Positions 38,373 to 44,875 of a stretch of 64,000 nt of DNA are shown one piece after another. The DNA is taken from assembly GCF_001424835.1 (NCBI RefSeq), contig NZ_LMCQ01000012.1, forward strand, positions 704,840 through 768,839. The letters run 5' to 3'. The DNA is from Variovorax sp. Root318D1 (GTDB taxonomy: Bacteria > Pseudomonadota > Gammaproteobacteria > Burkholderiales > Burkholderiaceae_C). A model generated the notes under the pieces. It was not told where the DNA came from, made no database searches, and was given only the letters and a program-made list of their open reading frames with translations. Every line of letters begins with the position of its first letter. Positions within the stretch are counted from its first letter, which is position 1. The translations under genes and the position numbers were made by a program.

Positions 38373-39419
38373 ATGACCAATGCCAGAAATCTCTTGGCCC
38401 GTGCGCTCAGCCATCGCCTCGCCTGGCCCATCGTCACATTGCTACTGCTACTCGCAGTCAATACCGCATTCAACGCCAGCTTCCTGCACCTCGAATGGCG
38501 CGACGGCCACCTCTACGGCAGCTTGATCGACATCGTGAATCGCGCGGCGCCGCTGGTGCTGGTGTCGCTGGGCATGACGCTTGTCATTGCCACGCGCGGC
38601 ATCGACATTTCGGTGGGTGCGGTGGTCGCCATCGCGGCGGCACTGGCTGCCTGGATGATCGGCGGCTCCGTGGCGAGCGACGTCAGTCGCTTTCCGATGT
38701 GGCTGGCCATCGTGGCCGCCCTTGGCATCGCGCTGCTGTGCGGCCTGTGGAACGGACTGCTGGTTGCCAAGGTCGGCATGCAGCCGATCATCGCAACGCT
38801 GATTCTCATGGTGGCGGGGCGAGGCATTGCGCAGCTCATCGCTGACGGGCAGATCATCACGATCTACTACAAGCCGTTCTTTTTCCTGGGCAGCGGCTAT
38901 CTGCTGGGCCTACCGTTCTCGCTGTTCATCGTGGCGGCGGTGTTCGTGCTGCTGTACCTGGCCATCACCCGCACGGCGCTCGGCCTGTTCATCCAGGCCG
39001 TGGGCATCAACCCGACGGCCGCGCGCGTGGCGGGCGTGCAGGCCCGCCGGCTCGTCGTCGGTGCCTATGCGTTCTGCGGCGTGTGCGCGGGCATTGCGGG
39101 CCTTCTGATCAGCTCCAACGTCAAGAGCGCGGACGGCAACAACGCAGGCCAGCTGCTCGAACTCGATGCGATCCTGGCGGTGACGCTGGGCGGTACGGCG
39201 CTCACGGGTGGTCGCTTCAGCCTCATGGGCAGCGTGATCGGCGCGCTGATCATCCAGACGCTGACCTATGCCATCTACTCGCTGGGGGTGCCGCCGGAGA
39301 TCAATCTGGTCGTCAAGGCCGTGGTGGTGTTTGCGGTGATGCTGCTGCAGTCGCCGGAGTTCAGGGCGGAAGTAAGAACGCTGGTGCAGCGGCCGGTGCA
39401 TGAGGGAGCAAGTTCATGA
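38373..39419 (+). CDS. ytfT: Sugar ABC transporter permease, YtfT type
   Basis: The 348-residue inner-membrane protein is a BPD_transp_2 permease with about nine or ten spans. Family motifs are LVSLGMTLVIATRGIDISVGAVVAI, NGLLVAKVGMQPIIATL and AVGINPTAARVAGVQAR. It should pair with YjfF to carry the YtfQ-bound sugar. I chose the ATG before TNARNLLAR, with GGAG upstream. The open frame reaches further back, but that part would translate the REP-like repeat. It ends about 60 bases before yjfF. Confidence 0.92.
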   Translation: MTNARNLLARALSHRLAWPIVTLLLLLAVNTAFNASFLHLEWRDGHLYGSLIDIVNRAAPLVLVSLGMTLVIATRGIDISVGAVVAIAAALAAWMIGGSVASDVSRFPMWLAIVAALGIALLCGLWNGLLVAKVGMQPIIATLILMVAGRGIAQLIADGQIITIYYKPFFFLGSGYLLGLPFSLFIVAAVFVLLYLAITRTALGLFIQAVGINPTAARVAGVQARRLVVGAYAFCGVCAGIAGLLISSNVKSADGNNAGQLLELDAILAVTLGGTALTGGRFSLMGSVIGALIIQTLTYAIYSLGVPPEINLVVKAVVVFAVMLLQSPEFRAEVRTLVQRPVHEGASS

Positions 39420-39449
39420 GCCCCCGCCCGGCCGTTCCGAAGGGGGCTC
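39418..39449 (+). other. Hairpin between ytfT and yjfF
   Basis: Perfect eight-base arms GAGCCCCC and GGGGGCTC enclose a 16-base loop, beginning at the ytfT stop codon. No T-run follows, so it is not a standard terminator. It may affect mRNA stability or reinitiation at yjfF, whose GGAGG ribosome-binding sequence lies just after it. Confidence 0.4.
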
Positions 39450-39480
39450 GCACCGCAGTGCGCAGCACGGAGGTTATCCA

Positions 39481-40509
39481 ATGAGCGCGGTGATCGAGAC
39501 TGCACCCTCACCCCAACCCTCTCCCGCGCGCGGGAGAGGGGGCAAGGCGGGGCTTAATCCCAAGTACTTGCCGTTGACGGCGACCATCTCGCTGTTCATG
39601 CTGATGGCGACGCTGGGCTCGGTGTTCTACGACGGCTTCTTTTCGGCGCAGGTATTTCTCAACCTGCTGATCGACAACGCCTTCCTGATCGTCGTGGCCG
39701 TGGGCATGACCTTCGTGATTCTTTCGGGCGGCATCGATCTCTCGGTGGGCTCGGTGATTGCGCTCACCACGATGGTCTCGGCCTCGCTGGTCGAGAAGCA
39801 TGGCTGGAGTCCCGCCGTGGTCATTCCGCTGGTGCTGGCCATGGGCACGGCTTTCGGCGCCTTCATGGGACTGCTCATCGAACGGTTCAGGCTGCAACCC
39901 TTCATCGTCACGCTGGCGGGCATGTTTCTGGCACGCGGCCTTTGCTACCTGATCAGCATCGATTCGATCAGCATCACCAACGCGTTCTATTCCGAGGTCT
40001 CGCAGATCCGCATTCCGATCTGGGGTGAGGCTTCGCTGTCGATCAGCGCGGTGATCGCCATCGTGGTGTTGCTGGCGGCGGTGTTCATTGCGCATTGCAC
40101 GCCGTTCGGGCGCACGGTGTACGCCATTGGCGGCAGCGAGCATTCGGCCATGCTGATGGGCCTGCCGGTGCGCTCCACGCTCGTCGGCGTCTACACGCTG
40201 TCCGGCTTCTGCTCGGCGCTGGCGGGCGTGATCTTCACTTTCTACATGCTGTCGGGCTACGGACTGCATGCGCTCGGGTTGGAGCTCGATGCCATTGCGG
40301 CAGTCGTGATCGGCGGCACGCTGCTCACGGGCGGCGTCGGCTATGTGGCCGGCACGCTCTTCGGCGTGCTGATGCTCGGGATCATCCAGACGCTGATTTC
40401 CTTCGACGGCACGCTCAGCTCGTGGTGGACCCGCATCGTGGTGGGTGCACTGCTCTTCGTGTTCTGCCTGCTGCAGCGCTTCTTTACTTCGCGTGCGCCC
40501 CGGCGCTGA
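39481..40509 (+). CDS. yjfF: Sugar ABC transporter permease, YjfF type, with repeat-encoded N-terminus
   Basis: The 342-residue permease shows BPD_transp_2 motifs: [57 protein letters not shown] and YAIGGSEHSAMLMGLP. It is the second permease of the YtfQ system. The start with GGAGG eight bases upstream is the best-supported one, yet residues 9-20 (PSPQPSPARGRG) are translated from a REP-like palindromic repeat. This adds a polar extension before the first membrane span that typical YjfF proteins lack. No better downstream start exists before the first span, so the repeat appears to be expressed as protein. Confidence 0.9.
   Translation: MSAVIETAPSPQPSPARGRGGKAGLNPKYLPLTATISLFMLMATLGSVFYDGFFSAQVFLNLLIDNAFLIVVAVGMTFVILSGGIDLSVGSVIALTTMVSASLVEKHGWSPAVVIPLVLAMGTAFGAFMGLLIERFRLQPFIVTLAGMFLARGLCYLISIDSISITNAFYSEVSQIRIPIWGEASLSISAVIAIVVLLAAVFIAHCTPFGRTVYAIGGSEHSAMLMGLPVRSTLVGVYTLSGFCSALAGVIFTFYMLSGYGLHALGLELDAIAAVVIGGTLLTGGVGYVAGTLFGVLMLGIIQTLISFDGTLSSWWTRIVVGALLFVFCLLQRFFTSRAPRR
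39505..39540 (-). repeat. REP-like palindromic repeat, copy 3, inside yjfF coding sequence
   Basis: The unit matches copy 2, with a perfect 24-base palindrome at 39517-39540 (GC at its centre). It lies 24 bases after the yjfF start codon and keeps the frame open, giving a Pro/Ser/Arg/Gly peptide. The stem would form in the mRNA just downstream of translation initiation. Confidence 0.85.
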
Positions 40510-40523
40510 CGCTTTTTCTTTTT
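40491..40523 (+). terminator. Hairpin plus T-rich run at the end of yjfF
   Basis: GCGCC/GGCGC pair around a CC centre, extended by GCGT/ACGC with a two-base bulge, then TTTTTCTTTTT. The stem spans the yjfF stop codon. It could stop or attenuate transcription between transporter genes and the dehydratase gene downstream. The tight loop and bulge lower confidence. Confidence 0.4.
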
Positions 40524-40551
40524 ATCTCTCTCGCCTTCAGGAAACTTCCGC

Positions 40552-42303
40552 ATGCCGGACCAAAACCCCAAGAAGAAGCTTCGCTCGACCGAATGGTTCG
40601 GTTCGGCCGACAAGAACGGCTTCATGTACCGCAGCTGGATGAAGAACCAGGGCATACCGGACCACGAGTTCGATGGCCGGCCGATCATCGGCATCTGCAA
40701 CACCTGGTCGGAGCTCACGCCCTGCAATGCGCACTTCCGCAAGATTGCCGAGCATGTGAAGCGCGGCATTTCGGAAGCGGGCGGCTTTCCGGTCGAGTTT
40801 CCGGTGTTCTCCAACGGCGAATCCAACCTGCGGCCCACGGCCATGCTCACGCGCAATCTCGCGAGCATGGACGTGGAAGAAGCCATCCGCGGCAACCCGG
40901 TCGATGCGGTGGTGCTGCTCACGGGCTGCGACAAGACCACGCCCGCACTGCTGATGGGCGCGGCAAGCTGCGACATACCGGCCATCGTGGTCACGGGCGG
41001 GCCGATGCTCAATGGCAAGCTCGACGGCAAGGACATCGGCTCAGGCACGGCCGTGTGGCAGCTGCACGAGTCGCTGAAGGCCGGCGAGATCAACCTGCAC
41101 CAGTTCCTTTCGGCCGAAGGCGGCATGTCGCGCTCTGCGGGCACCTGCAACACCATGGGCACGGCCTCGACCATGGCCTGCATGGCCGAGGCGCTGGGCA
41201 CTTCGCTGCCGCACAACGCCGCGATTCCGGCAGTCGATGCGCGGCGCTATGTGCTCGCCCAGATGTCGGGCATGCGCGCGGTCGAAATGGCGAAGGAGGG
41301 GCTCACGCTGTCGAAGATCCTCACGCGCGAGGCCTTCGAGAACGCCATTCGTGTCAACGCGGCCATCGGCGGATCGACCAATGCGGTGATCCACCTGAAG
41401 GCGATTGCGGGGCGCATTGGTGTCGAGCTGGAACTGGAAGACTGGACCCGCATCGGCAGCAACACGCCGACCATCGTCGACCTGCTGCCCTCGGGCCGTT
41501 TCCTGATGGAAGAGTTCTACTACGCGGGTGGCCTGCCGGCCGTGCTGCGGCGCCTCGGCGAGAACGGCCTCTTGCCGCACCCGGGCGCGCTCACCGTCAA
41601 CGGGCAATCGATCTGGGACAACGTGCGCGAGGCGCCGAGCCTCAACGACGAGGTGATCCGCCCGCTCGACAAGCCGCTGATCGCCGACGGCGGCATTCGC
41701 ATCCTGCGCGGCAATCTTTCACCGCGCGGTGCCGTGCTCAAGCCCTCCGCCGCCTCGCCCGAACTGCTGAAGCACCGCGGCCGTGCGGTGGTGTTCGAGA
41801 ACCTCGAGCACTACAAGGCACGCATCGTCGATGAAAGCCTCGAGATCGACGCCAGCTCGGTGATGGTGATGAAGAACTGCGGCCCCAAGGGCTACCCCGG
41901 CATGGCCGAAGTCGGCAACATGGGCCTGCCGCCCAAGCTGCTGCGCCAGGGCGTGAAGGACATGGTGCGCATCTCGGACGCGCGGATGAGCGGCACGGCT
42001 TACGGCACGGTGGTGCTGCACGTGGCGCCCGAAGCGGCCGACGGCGGACCGCTGGCGGCGGTGCGCGACGGCGACTGGATCGAGCTCGACTGCGATGCGG
42101 GCCGGCTGCACCTGGACATCAGCGACGAAGAACTGGCGGCGCGCCTGGCTGCGCTCACCAGCACCGACGCGCAGCCGATGAGCACGCGCGGCGGCGGCTA
42201 TCAGAAGCTCTACGTCAACCACGTGCTGCAGGCCGACGAAGGCTGCGACTTCGACTTTCTGGTGGGGTGCAGAGGCTCCGCCGTTCCCCGTCATTCACAC
42301 TGA
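40552..42303 (+). CDS. IlvD/Edd-family L-arabonate-type dehydratase
   Basis: The 583-residue protein matches the pentonate branch of the IlvD/Edd family, and the opening KLRSTEWFGSADKNGFMYRS is typical of L-arabonate dehydratases. Three likely Fe-S cluster cysteines are present: Cys58 in LTPCNAH, Cys126 in TGCDKTTPA and Cys199 in GTCNTMGTAS, which fits the [2Fe-2S] type described for the rhizobial enzyme. It would dehydrate L-arabonate (possibly also other aldonates) to 2-keto-3-deoxy-L-arabonate. AGGAAA lies upstream. The gene is six bases before the next pathway gene. Confidence 0.93.
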   Translation: MPDQNPKKKLRSTEWFGSADKNGFMYRSWMKNQGIPDHEFDGRPIIGICNTWSELTPCNAHFRKIAEHVKRGISEAGGFPVEFPVFSNGESNLRPTAMLTRNLASMDVEEAIRGNPVDAVVLLTGCDKTTPALLMGAASCDIPAIVVTGGPMLNGKLDGKDIGSGTAVWQLHESLKAGEINLHQFLSAEGGMSRSAGTCNTMGTASTMACMAEALGTSLPHNAAIPAVDARRYVLAQMSGMRAVEMAKEGLTLSKILTREAFENAIRVNAAIGGSTNAVIHLKAIAGRIGVELELEDWTRIGSNTPTIVDLLPSGRFLMEEFYYAGGLPAVLRRLGENGLLPHPGALTVNGQSIWDNVREAPSLNDEVIRPLDKPLIADGGIRILRGNLSPRGAVLKPSAASPELLKHRGRAVVFENLEHYKARIVDESLEIDASSVMVMKNCGPKGYPGMAEVGNMGLPPKLLRQGVKDMVRISDARMSGTAYGTVVLHVAPEAADGGPLAAVRDGDWIELDCDAGRLHLDISDEELAARLAALTSTDAQPMSTRGGGYQKLYVNHVLQADEGCDFDFLVGCRGSAVPRHSH

Positions 42304-42309
42304 TTCAAC

Positions 42310-43227
42310 ATGACTCCCAGATACCGCGGCATCTTTCCGGTGGTGCCCACCACCTTCACCGAACAGGGCGCGCTCGACCTCGAGAGTCAGAAGCGCTGTC
42401 TCGATTTCATGATCGATGCGGGCTCTGACGGGCTGTGCATTCTTGCCAACTTCTCCGAGCAGTTCGTGCTCTCCGATGAAGAGCGCGAGGTGCTCACGCG
42501 CACGGCGCTCGAGCATGTGGCGGGCCGCGTGCCGGTGATCGTCACCACCACCCACTACAGCACCCGGATCTGCGCCGAGCGCAGCCGGCGCGCGCAAGAC
42601 ATGGGTGCCGCCATGCTGATGGTGATGCCGCCCTATCACGGCGCAACGTTCCGTGTGCCCGAGCCGCAGATCTTCGAGTTCTATGCCGGCCTTTCGGATG
42701 CGGTGGACATTCCGATCATGATCCAGGACGCACCGGCGAGCGGCACGGTGCTGTCGGCGCCGTTCCTCGCGCGCATGGCCAAGGAGATCGAGCACGTCGC
42801 GTACTTCAAGATCGAGACCGCCGGTGCGGCGTCCAAGCTGCGCGAGCTGATCCGCCTCGGCGGCGATGCCATCGAAGGTCCGTGGGACGGTGAGGAAGCG
42901 ATCACGCTGATGCCCGACCTGGATGCGGGCGCCACCGGCTCGATGACGGGCGGCGGCTTTCCCGATGGCATCCGTCCCATCATCGAGGCGCACCGTGCAG
43001 GCGATCGCGACAAGGCTTTCGCGCTTTACCAGCAGTGGCTGCCGCTCATCAACTACGAGAACCGCCAAGCCGGCCTATTGGCCTGCAAGTCGCTCATGAA
43101 GGAAGGCGGCGTGATTGCCTGCGAGGCACCGCGGCACCCATTGCCGGCGATGCACCCGGACACGCGCGCAGGGCTGATCGAAACCGCGAAACGGCTCGAC
43201 CCGCTGGTGCTGCGCTGGGCGCGTTGA
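42310..43227 (+). CDS. L-2-keto-3-deoxyarabonate dehydratase (DHDPS family)
   Basis: The 305-residue protein belongs to the dihydrodipicolinate synthase/N-acetylneuraminate lyase superfamily and closely follows the L-2-keto-3-deoxyarabonate dehydratase known from Azospirillum (its AraD): RYRGIFPVVPTTF, LCILANFSEQFVLSDEER, MVMPPYHGATFRVPE and GDAIEGPWDGEEAITL. The Schiff-base lysine is Lys167 in AYFKIETAG. It would convert 2-keto-3-deoxyarabonate to 2-ketoglutarate semialdehyde, the substrate of the aldehyde dehydrogenase in this locus. Named araD in that pathway, it is unrelated to ribulose-phosphate epimerase AraD. Confidence 0.94.
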   Translation: MTPRYRGIFPVVPTTFTEQGALDLESQKRCLDFMIDAGSDGLCILANFSEQFVLSDEEREVLTRTALEHVAGRVPVIVTTTHYSTRICAERSRRAQDMGAAMLMVMPPYHGATFRVPEPQIFEFYAGLSDAVDIPIMIQDAPASGTVLSAPFLARMAKEIEHVAYFKIETAGAASKLRELIRLGGDAIEGPWDGEEAITLMPDLDAGATGSMTGGGFPDGIRPIIEAHRAGDRDKAFALYQQWLPLINYENRQAGLLACKSLMKEGGVIACEAPRHPLPAMHPDTRAGLIETAKRLDPLVLRWAR

Positions 43228-43244
43228 AGGAAAAAGAAATGGAA

Positions 43245-43267
43245 GAGAAGAGCGCTCAGCTCTTCTC
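43245..43267 (-). terminator. Hairpin terminator between convergent genes, overlapping a stop codon
   Basis: Perfect nine-base arms (GAGAAGAGC/GCTCTTCTC) enclose a five-base loop that contains the stop codon of the minus-strand gene. On the minus strand the hairpin is followed by TTCCATTTCTTTTTCC. This is a likely terminator for the small minus-strand gene, and the hairpin may also slow transcription from the other side. Confidence 0.6.
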
Positions 43268-43510
43268 GAGTTCGCTGACCTGCAGCGACAGATCGAACAG
43301 CTTCGACTTGCTCGCGTAATAGCGATCGAGCCGCCATTCCTTCAGGATGTCCATGGCCAGTTCGAAGCTCTTGTAGTCGAGGTTGTAGAGCGTGACCAGC
43401 TCGAAGCTGCGTTCGGATTCGAGCGCCAACACGAGCTGCGCCAGGATCTTGGCCGATTCGTTGGCCGGGTCCGTTTCAATGAATCGGCGAGCGACCTTGA
43501 TGGCATTCAT
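43256..43510 (-). CDS. Conserved small protein (84 aa)
   Basis: The product is helical and soluble: IKVARRFIETDPANESAKIL, LVLALESERSFELVTLYNLD and ILKEWRLDRYYASKSKLFDL. The pattern resembles a conserved small hypothetical protein seen across Burkholderiales; this is from memory and has no assigned function. An AGGAA sequence precedes the start. Its last three codons and stop form part of a terminator-like hairpin. The gene converges with the dehydratase gene and is probably independent of the sugar locus. Confidence 0.78.
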   Translation of the reverse strand: MNAIKVARRFIETDPANESAKILAQLVLALESERSFELVTLYNLDYKSFELAMDILKEWRLDRYYASKSKLFDLSLQVSELEKS

Positions 43511-43625
43511 GAAAAAGAGTTCCTCGGTAGGCAGAGACCGGGAACTATAGCTAGCATGCGGCCGTGCTTTATGACAGTTCCGTGACAAGCAGGGTCATCG
43601 CGGAACGCAGCGCGTGGGACGCACG

Positions 43626-43651
43626 CCGCCGTCCTCACCAGGGGACGGCGG
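43626..43651 (-). terminator. GC-rich hairpin downstream of secreted-protein gene
   Basis: Nine-base perfect arms CCGCCGTCC and GGACGGCGG flank an eight-base loop, about 30 bases beyond the stop of the minus-strand secreted-protein gene. No T-run follows, so it is only a possible terminator or mRNA end-stabiliser. Confidence 0.35.
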
Positions 43652-43678
43652 TGCTGATTGAACAGGCAGCCCTGTGCA

Positions 43679-44200
43679 TCAGCGAACAGGCGTCATCGGC
43701 GCCGGCATCGGCGCGGGAGCCATTGGCTGCATCGGTGCCATAGGTGTCATCGGCGCCATGGCCGGTGGCGGCACCCTTGAAGGCGCCGGTTCCGGTGCCG
43801 GCATCACGGCGGGTGCGGGCATGACCACGGTGGTGACGGACTCGCGAATCACGCCGCCGCCCATCACGCTGCCATCGACATTGCCGGTGGTGTTGCCGCT
43901 GCCGCCGAGCACGCGGGCTTCGCAGTCGGCGCGGTCAGCAGGAGGTTGCAAACTGCAGCGCGCAAGGGCATTGCGACGGTAGTCGGGCGCGCTGGTCAAC
44001 CCGCCGCGCGCAGCCTCATGGCGTGCGGCGCCGGCCTCGCGAATGCAGGCAGCGCGGTCTTGCTGGTTGCGGCCGCAGACCGAGAGTTCCTGCTGGTAGG
44101 TGGAATCACCGCGGCGCGGCTGGGCCGAGGCCGTCGTGGCTGCGGCAATACCGCCCACGGCAATCAGGGCGGCAATGATCGAACGGGTGGTGTTGTTCAT
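43679..44200 (-). CDS. Secreted protein with Pro/Met-rich tail (paralogue A)
   Basis: The 173-residue product has a signal peptide (cleavage likely after ASAQ, about residue 27), a conserved four-Cys middle region (CGRNQQDRAACIREAGAARHEAARGGLTS and CSLQPPADRADCEARVLGG) and a low-complexity Pro/Met/Ala tail (about 125-173, with PMTPMAP-like units). AAGGAG lies before the ATG. The next minus-strand gene upstream codes for a paralogue with the same core but no Pro/Met tail. Function is unknown; the spaced cysteines suggest disulfides in the periplasm. Confidence 0.75.
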   Translation of the reverse strand: MNNTTRSIIAALIAVGGIAAATTASAQPRRGDSTYQQELSVCGRNQQDRAACIREAGAARHEAARGGLTSAPDYRRNALARCSLQPPADRADCEARVLGGSGNTTGNVDGSVMGGGVIRESVTTVVMPAPAVMPAPEPAPSRVPPPAMAPMTPMAPMQPMAPAPMPAPMTPVR

Positions 44201-44282
44201 GGTGTGCTCCTTGGAGTGACCTGAAACCAAGACAAATTTGTTGGACCGGGCAGGCCGCGCCAAAATTCCGCGCGGCCGATGT

Positions 44283-44705
44283 TCAACGCGTGGGTGTCAC
44301 GGGTTGCGGCGGCAGCGGGGTCACGGTTTCGCGGATGATGCCGCCACCCATCACGCTGCCTTCGGTACTGGTGCGGGCGCCGCCCTGCAGGCGGGCTTCG
44401 CAATCGGCGCGGTCGGCCGCTGGCTGTTCGCGGCAACGCGCCATGGCATTGGCATCGGCGCGGCCGGGGCCGACGCTGGTGAGGCCATTGCGGGCGGCCT
44501 CCTGCCGCGCGGCGCCGGCTTCGCGCAGGCATGCGGCGCGGTCCTGCTGCACGCCGTCGCAGGTGGCGCGCTCCTGCTGCGCACGCGCGGCGGAACCTGG
44601 CTCGGGTGCCTGTGCCTGCGCAAACGATGCGCCGGGCAAGAGAAGAAAACTGCTTGCTGCAAAAAGCGCGGCAGCAAAAAGGCTGGAACGAACTGTTGTT
44701 GTCAT
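44283..44705 (-). CDS. Secreted protein, paralogue B of the adjacent gene
   Basis: The 140-residue product has a signal peptide (cleavage likely after SFAQ, about residue 30). Its mature part repeats the core of its neighbour: CDGVQQDRAACLREAGAARQEAARNGLTS, CREQPAADRADCEARLQGG, and GSVMGGGIIRETVTPLP. AGGAG precedes the start. The two genes lie head to tail with about 80 bases between, indicating a local duplication followed by divergence of the C-termini. No function known. Confidence 0.75.
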   Translation of the reverse strand: MTTTVRSSLFAAALFAASSFLLLPGASFAQAQAPEPGSAARAQQERATCDGVQQDRAACLREAGAARQEAARNGLTSVGPGRADANAMARCREQPAADRADCEARLQGGARTSTEGSVMGGGIIRETVTPLPPQPVTPTR

Positions 44706-44875
44706 CGGGTGCTCCTGATTGAGGCGCGCCCTCCGAAAGCGCGACCGGACCCGCAGTGTGGTCCGGTGCACCCCCTGCGGGGTGTGGGACTGCACAGACA
44801 GCAGACCCGGCCAGACTCGCCCATGTGTGTGGGACGTGTCCGGCATGGGGCCGGCGGTGGCCGGCCCGTGGCGGG

